From NCBI GenBank assembly GCA_937936615.1, contig CALDDN010000031.1, positions 1-39,550 on the forward strand: DNA of 39,550 bases, in the 5' to 3' direction. Origin of the DNA: an uncultured Bacteroidia bacterium. Lineage in GTDB: Bacteria > Bacteroidota > Bacteroidia > J057 > CALDDN01. Positions 8,153-16,827 of the stretch are shown piece by piece; position 1 is the stretch's first letter, and each line of letters begins with the position of its first letter. The translations under genes were made by a program, and so were the position numbers. The notes beneath the pieces were generated by a model. It worked only from the letters and a program-made list of their open reading frames with translations. It ran no database searches and was not told where the DNA came from.

Positions 8153-8794
8153 CTAGAGGAACTCGAAACAGACGTACCGGATGGGCAGACCCTCGGCCCG
8201 GAAGCGGCGTTCGTAGGCCGTCTCGAAGTAGGCTTTGGGTTCGAGCCAGGGGTTGGCGTGCAGGTCGTCGCTCAGGCTCAGGATGCGCGTCGGCCCGCTG
8301 CGGATGTTCATCAGGCTGTATTCGAAGAGCTCGGCATTATCGGTCTTGAAGTGGACGCGCCCGCCCGAGCGCAGCAGCCGCCGGTAAGCCGCCAGAAAGT
8401 GAGCAGCCGTCAGGCGGCGGTCTTCGTGCGCCTTCTTGGGGTAAGGGTCGGGGAAGGTGATCCAAATTTCGTCCAGCTCCTGCGGCCCGAACACCTGCTC
8501 GAGGATCAGGATGTTCTCGCGCAACAGGCGGACGCGGCTCAGGCCCTCGGCGGCAGCACGGGTAGCGGCTTTCCAGAGGCGTTCTTTTTTGACATCGAGG
8601 CCCAGGAGCCAGCTTTGGGGAAAGGAACGGGCGTACTGAAGCAGAAAATCGCCTTTGCCGCAGCCCAGTTCCAGCACCAGGGGCGCATCAGCCCCCAGGA
8701 ACTCGCGCCAGCGGCCGGCCACATGGGGGTGGCCCACCAAGGCCAGAGGATGAGTCTCGAACTCGCGTTTGCGCTGGGTTTTGTTGCGTCGCAT
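8153..8794 (-). CDS. trmB: tRNA (guanine-N7)-methyltransferase TrmB
   Basis: 213 residues from the ATG at 8794. TrmB transfers a methyl group from S-adenosylmethionine to N7 of G46 in the variable loop of tRNAs. The SAM-binding motif ELGCGKGDFLLQYA is near residues 42-55, and the family signature WITFPDPYPKKAHEDRRL follows at about 110-127, including the catalytic Asp of FPDP. The C-terminal FETAYERRFRAEG segment is also typical. Length is normal for Bacteroidota. It lies 96 bases downstream of the SpoIIE-type phosphatase gene on the same strand, but a possible own promoter element sits just upstream. The 246 bases between its stop and the helicase start contain the divergent helicase leader. 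Confidence 0.95.
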   Translation of the reverse strand: MRRNKTQRKREFETHPLALVGHPHVAGRWREFLGADAPLVLELGCGKGDFLLQYARSFPQSWLLGLDVKKERLWKAATRAAAEGLSRVRLLRENILILEQVFGPQELDEIWITFPDPYPKKAHEDRRLTAAHFLAAYRRLLRSGGRVHFKTDNAELFEYSLMNIRSGPTRILSLSDDLHANPWLEPKAYFETAYERRFRAEGLPIRYVCFEFL

Positions 8795-8804
8795 GGCTGG
8801 GGGC

Positions 8805-8812
8805 CAAATCTA
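8805..8812 (-). promoter_or_regulatory. Possible -7 element of trmB
   Basis: TAGATTTG on the minus strand ends 10 bases before the trmB ATG. No TTG is found at the expected distance. If used, the mRNA would be nearly leaderless. Weak call. Confidence 0.3.
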
Positions 8813-8890
8813 CAGCTTTTGCCTGCTGGTGGCTCAGCAGCCGGGCCGGGAGCGGTTGGCAGCCCCGAATCAGCTCTCCCGGATGCCCGC

Positions 8891-11059
8891 TCACAACTCG
8901 ATGCAGGCCAGCAACACATCATCGAGCTGCTTCAGATTGCCCATCCAGTCGGTAAAAAACTGAATGAAGGCCGCCTGCTGCTCGGCCAGGGACAGGCAGG
9001 CCGTTTCCTGCAGAAAAAGCCGCAGGCGCGTACGGCCCAGTTTAGCGTAGCGACCCCAAGGCGTGAGCTGTCCCCCAAACTGATCGGTAATGCCATCGGT
9101 GAAGAGATAAAGGCGCGTGCCTTTGCCCAGCTCGAGGCGGATGGCCGGAAAGGTCTTGTTGACGTGCTGGCCTCCGCCGCAGGGGTAGCGGGCCGACTTG
9201 TATTCGGTCAGTTCGCCTGCCGACCACACCCACAGGGGACGACCCGCACCGGCGTATTCGACGACGCGATTGCCCTCGGCATCGGCATCGTGAATGACGA
9301 CGAGGCAGACATCCATGCCGTTCATCGAGTCGAGACTCGAATCCATTCCGAGGGTGCGCACGATGCGGCTGTCGAGCGATTTGAGAACCGTAGAGGGCCG
9401 GTCGATGCCCATTTCGTTGACGATCTGGTTGAGCAAGTTGTGGCCCATGACGCTCATGAAGGCTCCGGGCACGCCGTGGCCCGTGCAGTCGACAACGGCA
9501 AAGAGGGTTTTGCCCTCGGTGCGGGCCATCCAGTAGAAGTCGCCCGAGATGATGTCGCGGGGCTGGTAATAGATGAAATGGGGAGGCAGAAAGGTTTGGC
9601 GAAAGCGCGAGGCCGGCAAGATGGCCTGCTGAATGCGCGAGGCATAACGCAGCGAGTCTTCAACCTTCTCGTGCTGTTCGCTCAGGCGTTTTTCCTGAAA
9701 CTGGCTTTCATCGAGGGTGGAACGCAGTTCGGCATTTATCGATTCGATTTCGATGCGCTGGCCTTCGAGTTGCCGATTGAGGCGGGCCAGCTCGGCAGCG
9801 GCACGGCGTTCGCGGTTGCGCTTGCGTAACAGCAGCAGACTCAGCAGGCTGATGAGCAGCAAGACCGCGGCCACCGAACCCAGGAGCCAGTAGGTAAATC
9901 TGCGTTCGGCAGCCAGCTGCATTTCGCGGATTTTTGCTTCCTGCCGGGCTTCGTACTGGGCTTCGAGGCGGCCCAGGTCGCGGGCTTTGGTTTCGCTGCG
10001 CAGGCTGTCCTGCAGGTCGCGAAAGCGGCGGTAATGTGTGAGAGCCGAGCGGAAATCGCCCCGCAGGCTGTCGGCCAGATACAGGAGTTCGTGTGCGTCT
10101 CGCACTCCTTCGATCTGCCCCAGTTTCTGCATGAATTCCAACGCCCGGCGGGCATGCGCGATCAGGGTGGCGGTCTGCTGCAGGGCCAGGTAGTATTCAG
10201 CCCATGCCAGGTCGAGCAGACCCAGCGAGTAGATCCAGTCGATACGCGGTCGCAAAGCCTCGCAGCTGTCGAGCAGCACGCGGGCAGCCGACAGATCTCC
10301 AGCCTCGCGGGCGGCCTGAGCCAGCCGGATGCCAGCGGTCAGTTCCATGACGGCATCGCCGGTGAGCTGGGCCAGGCGGCGGGCTTTGTGTATGAGCTGA
10401 ACTCGCTGCGCGGCATCGCCCACTTCGTCCGCCAGGTTGTAGTAGGCTTGGGCCAGCGAGACGCTGTCGCAGCGGCATTTCTCGAACAGGTCGATGCTGC
10501 GTCGGGTATAGGACTTGCCGGCGGCCGTGTCGCCCACACGAAGGTAGAGCGTGCCCAGGTTCAGGTAGGCCAAGGCCCGCGGGCGGTGCGATCGAGGCAG
10601 GCTGTCGAGTGTCTGCAGGACTTGAAAGTAAATTTCGAGGGCCTGAGGAAAGCGGCCTTGATCGCTTTGAATGACTGCCAGATTGAGGTAAAGGAGGGCC
10701 ACGGTTTCGAGCTGTTTCTGGCGGCGGGCGGCGGCCAAGGCCCGATGGCCATAGAAAACAGCGCTGTCGGGCATGCCCGTCAAGCTGTACACGTAACTCA
10801 GGAGGCGGGCCGCGTGCAGCTCGAAGGTATCAGGGGGGGTGCTGCGGCTAGTCCGGTAAAGGATGCGATGCAACAGGGGCACAGCTTCGGGGCTGCGGGT
10901 AGCCGTGACCAGATCGTTGGCCTGCCGAAACAGGTCAGCGACTGGCTGGCTGGAATCGGACTGTGCACTGACCGGTTCCACCAGCCCAATCCATCCTAAG
11001 AAGCAGACAGGGGCTATTGCATACCCGAACGACAAGAGCAAGGCGTAGATCAGTCGCAC
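8891..11059 (-). CDS. TPR-containing SpoIIE-family serine phosphatase
   Basis: 722 residues from a GTG at 11059; the start is supported by the signal sequence that follows (hydrophobic 1-33 ending VSAQS). Residues 36-370 are helical TPR repeats (for example ALLYLNLAVIQSDQGRFPQALEIYFQ), predicted to lie in the periplasm. One membrane span covers 389-411, followed by a coiled coil at about 413-475 and a PP2C-type SpoIIE/RsbU phosphatase domain at about 490-720. Metal-binding aspartates are visible in GDFYW (Asp507) and VVDCTGHGVPGAF (Asp524). This layout (sensor outside, phosphatase inside) is common in Bacteroidota and should dephosphorylate an anti-anti-sigma-like or SiaC-like protein. A SiaC-family gene lies at 16828-17229. 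A terminator separates it from rplS upstream. Confidence 0.9.
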   Translation of the reverse strand: MRLIYALLLSFGYAIAPVCFLGWIGLVEPVSAQSDSSQPVADLFRQANDLVTATRSPEAVPLLHRILYRTSRSTPPDTFELHAARLLSYVYSLTGMPDSAVFYGHRALAAARRQKQLETVALLYLNLAVIQSDQGRFPQALEIYFQVLQTLDSLPRSHRPRALAYLNLGTLYLRVGDTAAGKSYTRRSIDLFEKCRCDSVSLAQAYYNLADEVGDAAQRVQLIHKARRLAQLTGDAVMELTAGIRLAQAAREAGDLSAARVLLDSCEALRPRIDWIYSLGLLDLAWAEYYLALQQTATLIAHARRALEFMQKLGQIEGVRDAHELLYLADSLRGDFRSALTHYRRFRDLQDSLRSETKARDLGRLEAQYEARQEAKIREMQLAAERRFTYWLLGSVAAVLLLISLLSLLLLRKRNRERRAAAELARLNRQLEGQRIEIESINAELRSTLDESQFQEKRLSEQHEKVEDSLRYASRIQQAILPASRFRQTFLPPHFIYYQPRDIISGDFYWMARTEGKTLFAVVDCTGHGVPGAFMSVMGHNLLNQIVNEMGIDRPSTVLKSLDSRIVRTLGMDSSLDSMNGMDVCLVVIHDADAEGNRVVEYAGAGRPLWVWSAGELTEYKSARYPCGGGQHVNKTFPAIRLELGKGTRLYLFTDGITDQFGGQLTPWGRYAKLGRTRLRLFLQETACLSLAEQQAAFIQFFTDWMGNLKQLDDVLLACIEL

Positions 11060-11161
11060 TTTTCGACGAAGACCTTTTGATGGTCAAGAAACAGCAATTA
11101 TACGTAAACAAATGAGCAGGGTTTCCCATTTTACCTACGTATTTATAGCAGGTTTGGTTAC

Positions 11162-11200
11162 AAAATAAAAAAGCAGCATTTGATGCTGCTTTTTTATTTT
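11162..11200 (-). terminator. Terminator after rplS
   Basis: Perfect 17-bp inverted repeat (11162-11178 and 11184-11200) with a 5-base loop. The core AGCAGCA/TGCTGCT is flanked by A and T tracts, so it can stop transcription from either strand. It lies 17 bases beyond the rplS stop codon and before the phosphatase gene. Confidence 0.85.
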
Positions 11201-11217
11201 GATAAGGAGTAGGAGGC

Positions 11218-11583
11218 TCAAGACTTAGCTCCGCGAATGCGGGCAGCTTTACCTTCAAGCTTGCGCAGGTAGAAGATGCGGGCGCGGCGTACGAAACCGG
11301 CTTTTTTGACTTCGATCTTGTCGATGTAGGGCGAGTGCAGGGGAATGACGCGCTCGACCCCGACACCGTTCGATATCTTGCGCACCGTTACCATTTCGGT
11401 GCCCTGCGAGCCGCGCCGCTGGATAACTACTCCCTGGAACTGCTGGATGCGCTCCTTGTTACCCTCGGTAATGCGGTAGTGGATGTTGATGGTATCGCCA
11501 GCTCTGAAGCTTGGAATTTCAGCTTTTTTGAACTGACTGTGCAGCAGTTGCTTGGCTTCTTCGAGTTTGGACATCGTGCGCAT
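11218..11583 (-). CDS. rplS: 50S ribosomal protein L19
   Basis: 121 residues. L19 sits at the interface of the ribosomal subunits. Family hallmarks are [29 protein letters not shown] near residues 26-54, then [30 protein letters not shown] sequence and RRARIFYLR near the end. The ATG at 11583 is chosen because AGGAG lies at 7-11 bases before it; a second ATG three codons in (11574) is possible. It follows trmD, the usual neighbour of rplS, with a gap of 71 bases that holds its own promoter. Confidence 0.97.
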   Translation of the reverse strand: MRTMSKLEEAKQLLHSQFKKAEIPSFRAGDTINIHYRITEGNKERIQQFQGVVIQRRGSQGTEMVTVRKISNGVGVERVIPLHSPYIDKIEVKKAGFVRRARIFYLRKLEGKAARIRGAKS

Positions 11584-11629
11584 GGCGGTCTCCTGCGGGC
11601 TGTTTTAAGCGATTCTTTTTAGCAAGCCG

Positions 11630-11658
11630 CAAATTTAGGCTAAAAAAGCATAGGTCAA
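11630..11658 (-). promoter_or_regulatory. Promoter of rplS at the end of trmD
   Basis: On the minus strand TTG (11658-11656), 18 bases, then TAAATTTG (11637-11630), a close match to the Bacteroidota consensus. The TTG overlaps the last codons of trmD. It would let rplS be transcribed apart from trmD. Confidence 0.55.
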
Positions 11659-12341
11659 TCGGCGTCGGCCAACAAATCGGGCCGCAAGCGGCGGGTTTTT
11701 TCGTAGGCCTGCTCGTCGCGCCAGCGGTCGATCTGCGCGAAATGGCCCGAGAGCAGAATATCGGGCACGCGATGCCCCTCGAAATCGGCTGGGCGCGTGT
11801 AGATGGGCGGTTCGAGCAGGCCATCCTGAAACGAGTCGGTCAGAGCCGAAGTCTCGTCGCCGAGCACGCCGGGCAGCAGCCGCACTACCGCATCGACCAG
11901 CACCATGGCCGGCAGCTCGCCCCCCGAGAGGACATAATCGCCGATCGAGACCTCGTGCGTGATAAAGAGATCGCGCACCCGCTGATCGACTCCTTTATAG
12001 TGGCCGGCCAGCAGCAGCAGGTTCTGGCAGAGCGACAGCTCGTTGGCCAGGTGCTGGTCGAGGTGCCGGCCCTCGGGGGTCAGGTAGATCAGGCGGTCGT
12101 AGGGACGCTGGCTCTGCAGGTGGCGGATGGCAGCGGCGATGGGTTCGACCTTGAGCACCATGCCCGCTCCCCCGCCAAAGGGGTAGTCGTCGACCTGCTG
12201 GTGCCTGTCAGTGGTGAAATCGCGCAGGTCGTGAATGGCGATCTGCACCAGGCCTTTTTCCTGCGCCCGCTTGAGGATGCTGTGGCTGAAAGGCCCCGCA
12301 AAGAGGGCCGGTACGCAGGTCAGGATATCGATACGCAGCAC
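11655..12341 (-). CDS. trmD: tRNA (guanine-N1)-methyltransferase TrmD
   Basis: 228 residues from a GTG at 12341. TrmD methylates N1 of G37 next to the anticodon, which prevents frameshifting. The SPOUT trefoil-knot motifs are present: [14 protein letters not shown] near residues 54-67, [13 protein letters not shown] near 109-121 and [20 protein letters not shown] near 131-150, the last containing the SAM-binding knot. The start is only three bases after the stop of the preceding 179-residue gene, so the two are probably translated together. rplS follows in the usual order. Confidence 0.96.
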   Translation of the reverse strand: MLRIDILTCVPALFAGPFSHSILKRAQEKGLVQIAIHDLRDFTTDRHQQVDDYPFGGGAGMVLKVEPIAAAIRHLQSQRPYDRLIYLTPEGRHLDQHLANELSLCQNLLLLAGHYKGVDQRVRDLFITHEVSIGDYVLSGGELPAMVLVDAVVRLLPGVLGDETSALTDSFQDGLLEPPIYTRPADFEGHRVPDILLSGHFAQIDRWRDEQAYEKTRRLRPDLLADAD

Positions 12342-12344
12342 AGC

Positions 12345-12884
12345 TCAACGGCTCCCTTTCTGGCCGACGAAGTGATCGCTGTTGTTTTTGAACAGGACGT
12401 TGAAGGTCGTCAGGCTGCCATAGATGCGGGTGATGTATTGCTGCAGTTCTACCTTTTCTTCGTCGTTGAGGCCCTTGCTGGCGTTGATTTTCTGCTCCAT
12501 GACCCGCAGGCGGTCGCGGATCATGACGATTTTATGAAAAAAGTCCTCGATGGGCACTTCCTTGGTGGCCATGTCCTTACGGCCCGGTTCGAGGATGAGC
12601 TTGCCGTTGATCCATTTGTCGCCCAGGGGCACCAGTTCGGTCAGATCGCTGTAGCGGCGCAGGATTGATAAGAGGCTGCGTTCGACATCGGCCAGGCTGA
12701 CGCTGCCTTCGGGCGGGTCGCAGGCCTCGATGACGTTGAGTTTGTCGGCGGCCACGAGGGCGATTTCCTTCAGGCCATGCTCGATGAATACGATCTGGTA
12801 GGCGGTGGGTCGCAGGCCGACAATCACCCCCGCGCCAAAGGTCGGGTGCTCGACCCGCGAACCTGTTCCAAGTATGCGTTCCAT
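12345..12884 (-). CDS. Unknown protein with Tudor/SH3-like N-terminus
   Basis: 179 residues from the ATG at 12884; the frame continues upstream to 12977, overlapping the ffh stop, but that part has no homologous look. Residues 1-45 (GTGSRVEHPTFGAGVIVGL, then YQIVFIEHGLKEIAL) have the pattern of a small beta-barrel like the C-terminal Tudor domain of UvrD/PcrA helicases or CarD-like domains. The rest is mainly charged helix (VIMRDRLRV-type, KGLNDEEKVELQQYI). No signal peptide. It sits between ffh and trmD, three bases before trmD, which suggests a role linked to translation or nucleic acids. That role is inference from position; I do not recognise a named family. Confidence 0.75.
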   Translation of the reverse strand: MERILGTGSRVEHPTFGAGVIVGLRPTAYQIVFIEHGLKEIALVAADKLNVIEACDPPEGSVSLADVERSLLSILRRYSDLTELVPLGDKWINGKLILEPGRKDMATKEVPIEDFFHKIVMIRDRLRVMEQKINASKGLNDEEKVELQQYITRIYGSLTTFNVLFKNNSDHFVGQKGSR

Positions 12885-12973
12885 GAATCCGTGTTTCGCT
12901 TTCTGTTCTGCAAGAACGTACCTGACTGATTTTTTTTTTGCGAATAATAAAGAAAGCCTGCCGCCAAGGACTC

Positions 12974-14311
12974 TCACTTGCGGCGCATGAGCGGCAGGTG
13001 GCGCAGGTCGCGGCCACTCTGCATGAGCTTGTTCATGGTCTTCATCTGCTTTTTCATGTCCTGAAAATTGGAAAGCAGCTGGTTGACTTCCTGAACGGTG
13101 CGGCCGCTGCCTTTGGCGATGCGCCGCCGCCGCGAGCCGTTGATGATCTCGGGGTTACGCCGTTCTTCGAGGGTCATCGAGTAGATGATGGCTTCGATGT
13201 GCTTGAAGGCATCGTCGTCGATATCCAAATCCTTGGCCATGCGACTGACTCCCGGAATCATGGAGATCAGTTCTTTGATATTGCCCATCTTTTTGATGGT
13301 CTGGAGCTGCTTGAGGAAGTCCTCGAAGTCGAACTGGTTTTTGCGGATACGCCGCTGCAGGCGTTCCGATTCTTCCTGGTCGAACTGCTGCTGGGCGCGT
13401 TCGACGATGGTCAGCACGTCGCCCATACCCAGGATGCGGCTGGCCATCCGGTCGGGGTGGAAGAGGTCGATGGCTTCCATTTTCTCGCCCGTCCCGATGA
13501 ACTTGATGGGCTTGTTGACGACGGCCAGAATCGAAATGGCAGCTCCGCCCCGCGTGTCGCCGTCGAGCTTGGTAAGCACCGTACCCGTGAAGTCGAGGCG
13601 GTCGTTGAAGGCTTTGGCCGTGTTGACGGCATCCTGACCCGTCATCGAATCGACGACAAACAGAATCTCGTGCGGGTTGACGGCGTTTTTGATGCGCTCG
13701 ATTTCGTCCATCATCTCCTCGTCGACGGCCAGGCGACCGGCGGTGTCGATAATGACCAGGTCCTTGCCATGCTGGCGGGCATACTGCACGCCATTTTGAG
13801 CAATGGCCACGGGATCGCTGGTGCCCGGCTCCTTGTACACCTCGACCCCGATCTGCTCGCCCAGTACGGTCAGCTGGTCGATGGCGGCAGGGCGGTAGAC
13901 GTCGGCGGCAACCAGCAGGGGCTTGATGCTCCGGCTCTTGAGGAAATTGGCCAGCTTGGCCGAGAAGGTCGTTTTACCCGAGCCTTGCAGGCCCGACATG
14001 AGCACAACCGTAGGCGGTGTTTTGGCCAGCTGCAGAGCCTGGTTGCGCTCGCCCATGAGCTTGACCAGCTCGTCGTGCACAATTTTGACCATGAGCTGGC
14101 CGGGCTTGACGGCGATAAGCACATCCTGACCCAAGGCCTGTTCCTTGACGCGGTCGGTAAATTCTTTGGCAACCTTGTAGTTGACGTCGGCATCGAGGAG
14201 GGCCCGGCGGATTTCGCGCACCGTCTCGGCGACGTTGATTTCCGAAATTTTTCCCTCGCCCTTCAGCGTTTTGAACGCCCGGTCGAGTTTGGTACTCAGG
14301 TTCTCAAACAT
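12974..14311 (-). CDS. ffh: Signal recognition particle protein Ffh
   Basis: 445 residues from the ATG at 14311. Ffh binds signal peptides and SRP RNA and delivers ribosomes to the membrane through GTP-dependent pairing with FtsY. The N domain covers 1-95, the GTPase G domain about 96-295 and the methionine-rich M domain 325-433. G motifs: GLQGSGKTT (107-115), DTAGR (189-193) and TKLDGD (247-252). The M domain keeps SRRRRIAKGSG, which contacts the RNA. It is the first gene of a minus-strand run (ffh, unknown gene, trmD, rplS), divergent from apt. No SRP RNA gene is seen in the window. Confidence 0.97.
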   Translation of the reverse strand: MFENLSTKLDRAFKTLKGEGKISEINVAETVREIRRALLDADVNYKVAKEFTDRVKEQALGQDVLIAVKPGQLMVKIVHDELVKLMGERNQALQLAKTPPTVVLMSGLQGSGKTTFSAKLANFLKSRSIKPLLVAADVYRPAAIDQLTVLGEQIGVEVYKEPGTSDPVAIAQNGVQYARQHGKDLVIIDTAGRLAVDEEMMDEIERIKNAVNPHEILFVVDSMTGQDAVNTAKAFNDRLDFTGTVLTKLDGDTRGGAAISILAVVNKPIKFIGTGEKMEAIDLFHPDRMASRILGMGDVLTIVERAQQQFDQEESERLQRRIRKNQFDFEDFLKQLQTIKKMGNIKELISMIPGVSRMAKDLDIDDDAFKHIEAIIYSMTLEERRNPEIINGSRRRRIAKGSGRTVQEVNQLLSNFQDMKKQMKTMNKLMQSGRDLRHLPLMRRK

Positions 14312-14437
14312 AGCAGCTTCACTCCTGCCCGGAAACGGGCTAAAACGAACCTTAAAGTTAACTAGAATCGCGGGATTGGCCGCCGTGCCCTACAGCAGGG
14401 ATTTGCGTATCTTCATAGGCCCAAGCACGAACCCACC

Positions 14438-14986
14438 ATGCACACGACCGCCACGCTGACCGAACAACTGGCCCGGACCATCCGCATCATACCCGATTTT
14501 CCCAAGCCCGGTATCTCATTCAAGGACATCACGCCCGTTTTTTTTGACCCGCATCTGGTGCGGGCCTGCGCGGCGGCCCTGGCCGCTCCCTTCCGCAGCC
14601 GTGGCATCCACAAAGTCATCGGAATCGAAAGCCGGGGCTTTCTGCTGGGGCCGCTCGTGGCCCAGGAACTGAGCTGCGGCTTTGTGCTCATTCGCAAGAA
14701 GGGCAAACTACCGGGCCAGACCCACGAGGTAAGCTACGACCTCGAATACGGCAGCGCGACCATCGAAGCGCACCACGACGCGCTGCAACCGGGCGACCGT
14801 GTGCTCATCCACGACGACCTGCTGGCCACAGGCGGCACCGCCCAGGCCGCCGCCCGCCTCTGCACCCAGAACGGAGCGGTGGTCAGCGGATTTCTCTTCC
14901 TCGTGGAACTTGAAAGTCTGGCAGGCCGCCAGCGGCTCGAACCGATTGGCTGCCCCGTTCTGAGTCTGATTTCCTACCGGGATTGA
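14438..14986 (+). CDS. apt: Adenine phosphoribosyltransferase
   Basis: 182 residues. It salvages adenine by joining it to PRPP to give AMP and pyrophosphate. The PRPP-binding motif VLIHDDLLATGGT is at 122-134, and the family segments IPDFPKPGISFKDITP (18-33) and GIESRGFLLG (62-71) are present. Length is normal for short-type APRT. The 126-base gap to the divergent ffh must hold both promoters; TAACTTTA (14360-14353, minus) and TATCTTCA near 14408 (plus) are possible -7 elements, without clear -33 partners. Confidence 0.97.
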   Translation: MHTTATLTEQLARTIRIIPDFPKPGISFKDITPVFFDPHLVRACAAALAAPFRSRGIHKVIGIESRGFLLGPLVAQELSCGFVLIRKKGKLPGQTHEVSYDLEYGSATIEAHHDALQPGDRVLIHDDLLATGGTAQAAARLCTQNGAVVSGFLFLVELESLAGRQRLEPIGCPVLSLISYRD

Positions 14987-15011
14987 AATTCGACCAAACT
15001 TTGTATATTTA
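14983..15011 (+). promoter_or_regulatory. Promoter of acyl-CoA dehydrogenase gene
   Basis: TTG at 14983-14985 (overlapping the apt stop), 18 bases, then TATATTTA at 15004-15011, seven of eight positions matching TAnnTTTG. The ATG is 33 bases further on. Same spacing as the rplS promoter. Confidence 0.45.
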
Positions 15012-15044
15012 GGGTATCCATCCCCTGATGGCTTTACTTACCTT

Positions 15045-16235
15045 ATGGAAAAGCATCTCGACACCCTGCCCGGCACCGCCGAACCAGCGGGCGGCTTCGA
15101 TTTCGATCTGACCGACAACCAGATTCAGATTGCGGACATGATCCGCAAATACGGGGAGGAACGCATCCGGCCCGTGGTCATGGAACTGGACGAAAGCCAG
15201 CACTTCCCCCTCGACATCATGAAAGAGCTGGGCCAACTGGGCCTCATGGGCGTGCTGGTACCCGAAGAATACGGCGGCAGCGGCATGGGCTACTTCGAAT
15301 ACATCACCGCCATTTCGGAACTGGGCAAGTTCTGCGGCTCGATCGCCCTCTCGATGGCAGCCCACAACTCGCTGTGCACGGGCCATATTCTGGCCTTTGG
15401 CAACGAAAGCCAGAAAGCCACCTACCTGCCCAAGCTGGCCACGGCCGAGTGGATCGGTGCCTGGGGCCTGACCGAACCCAACACCGGATCGGATGCCGGC
15501 AACATGCTCACCGTCGCCGTACGCGACGGCGACCACTGGGTCATCAACGGAGCCAAGAACTTCATCACCCATGGCGCATCGGGCGATGTGGCCGTCGTTG
15601 TCTGCCGCACAGGCGAAAAACGCGCCAAAAACAACGCCACCGCCTTCATCATCGAAAAAGGCACCCCCGGCTTCCGGCCCGGCCGCAAGGAAAACAAACT
15701 GGGCATGCGGGCCTCCGAAACCACCGAACTGATCTTTGAGGACGTGCGCATCCCCGATGCCAACCGCCTGGGCGAGGTAGGCGACGGTTTCCACCAAGCC
15801 ATGAAAGTGCTCGACGGCGGGCGCATCTCCATAGCCGCCCTTTCGATCGGGATCGCCAAGGGAGCCTACGAGGCCTGCCTGCGCTACGCCCAGGAACGCC
15901 AGCAGTTCGATCAGCCCATCGCCAACTTTCAGGCCATCAGCTTCAAGCTCGCCAACATGGCCGTCGAAATTCAGGCAGCCGAACTGCTGACCTTCAAGGC
16001 CGGCTGGCTCAAGAACAACGGCCAAAAAGTTACCCAAGCCTCGGCCATGGCCAAATACTACGCCAGCGAAGCCGCCGTACGCATCGCCAACGAAGCCGTC
16101 CAGATTTTTGGCGGCTACGGCTACATCAAGGAATTTCCCGTCGAAAAATATTACCGCGATGCCAAACTCTGCACCATTGGAGAAGGCACGTCCGAAATCC
16201 AGCAGCTGGTTATTGCCCGTGAAGTCCTGCGCTGA
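15045..16235 (+). CDS. Acyl-CoA dehydrogenase, short-chain type
   Basis: 396 residues. FAD enzyme that introduces a trans double bond between C2 and C3 of acyl-CoA in beta-oxidation and passes electrons to ETF. Visible marks are the FAD/substrate signature GAWGLTEPNTGSDAGNM (around 141-157), the middle beta-domain, YAQERQQFDQPIANFQ (near 286-301) and the C-terminal signature IGEGTSEIQ, whose Glu380 is the expected catalytic base of short- and medium-chain enzymes. Closest in look to butyryl-CoA dehydrogenases, though chain length cannot be fixed from sequence alone. The following lipoprotein gene overlaps its last 17 bases. Confidence 0.93.
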   Translation: MEKHLDTLPGTAEPAGGFDFDLTDNQIQIADMIRKYGEERIRPVVMELDESQHFPLDIMKELGQLGLMGVLVPEEYGGSGMGYFEYITAISELGKFCGSIALSMAAHNSLCTGHILAFGNESQKATYLPKLATAEWIGAWGLTEPNTGSDAGNMLTVAVRDGDHWVINGAKNFITHGASGDVAVVVCRTGEKRAKNNATAFIIEKGTPGFRPGRKENKLGMRASETTELIFEDVRIPDANRLGEVGDGFHQAMKVLDGGRISIAALSIGIAKGAYEACLRYAQERQQFDQPIANFQAISFKLANMAVEIQAAELLTFKAGWLKNNGQKVTQASAMAKYYASEAAVRIANEAVQIFGGYGYIKEFPVEKYYRDAKLCTIGEGTSEIQQLVIAREVLR

Positions 16236-16752
16236 AGCCGTGGCAGTCGCCCTGCTGGCCCTAAGTTTGGCCGGCCTCTCGGCCTGCTCGTGGCCCGCAG
16301 CGCAATCGACTACCACGCCAGCCGCCGACACGCTGCAAACCACCGACTGGCAGGCCCGCGAAACCGAAATGCAGCAGCGCATGGCCGACCTCGACCTCAA
16401 GCAACGCTACTGGATCGAAGAACGCATCCCCACCGAGCTAGGCCAAGCCCGCATGCAGGACATCCTGGCCGATTCGGCGGGCTTTGCCGATTACCGCGAA
16501 CTCGACAACCGCCTCGCTGCCATCGTCAACGGCCAGCGGCAGGTCTACTTCGAATACGTCCGCCTGCGGGCACGCCTCGACTCGCTGCCCCCCGCCGATC
16601 CTGAACGCGAACGCATCGTCCACCGCCTGGGCGAACTTTCCCATCAGGACAAGCAGTTCTACGACAGCTACATCGTCTGGGAAAGTGCCATAACCGCCTA
16701 CCTGCAACGCTGGAAACTGCCCCGAACCCCCGCCAAACCTCCCCGCAGCTGA
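16219..16752 (+). CDS. Small helical lipoprotein of unknown function
   Basis: 177 residues if it begins with the GTG at 16219; a second GTG at 16240 is also possible. Either start gives a lipoprotein signal ending in LAGLSAC, with the Cys of the lipobox about 23 residues from the first start. An ATG much further upstream (16108) is inside the dehydrogenase gene and is not credible. The mature part is charged and helical (MQQRMADLDLKQRYWIEERI, RQVYFEYVRLRARLDSL), likely a coiled coil facing the periplasm. It overlaps the dehydrogenase stop by 17 bases, so the two are probably translated in sequence. I do not recognise the family. Confidence 0.6.
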   Translation: MKSCAEAVAVALLALSLAGLSACSWPAAQSTTTPAADTLQTTDWQARETEMQQRMADLDLKQRYWIEERIPTELGQARMQDILADSAGFADYRELDNRLAAIVNGQRQVYFEYVRLRARLDSLPPADPERERIVHRLGELSHQDKQFYDSYIVWESAITAYLQRWKLPRTPAKPPRS

Positions 16753-16827
16753 CCGACGATGCAACTTTTTCGTAACCGAAACGTTTAACTAACTTGGCCG
16801 TGCCAGTCGGCGCAACCCAACCTGCAT

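Noticed and set aside
8087-9829. Open frame of 580 codons on the plus strand
   Set aside because: Antisense to trmB and the SpoIIE-type phosphatase, both of which have clear family motifs.
12938-14365. Open frame of 475 codons on the plus strand
   Set aside because: Antisense to ffh, which is certain.
15009-16400. Open frame of 463 codons on the minus strand
   Set aside because: Antisense to the acyl-CoA dehydrogenase; Gly/Ala/Val-rich with no family resemblance.
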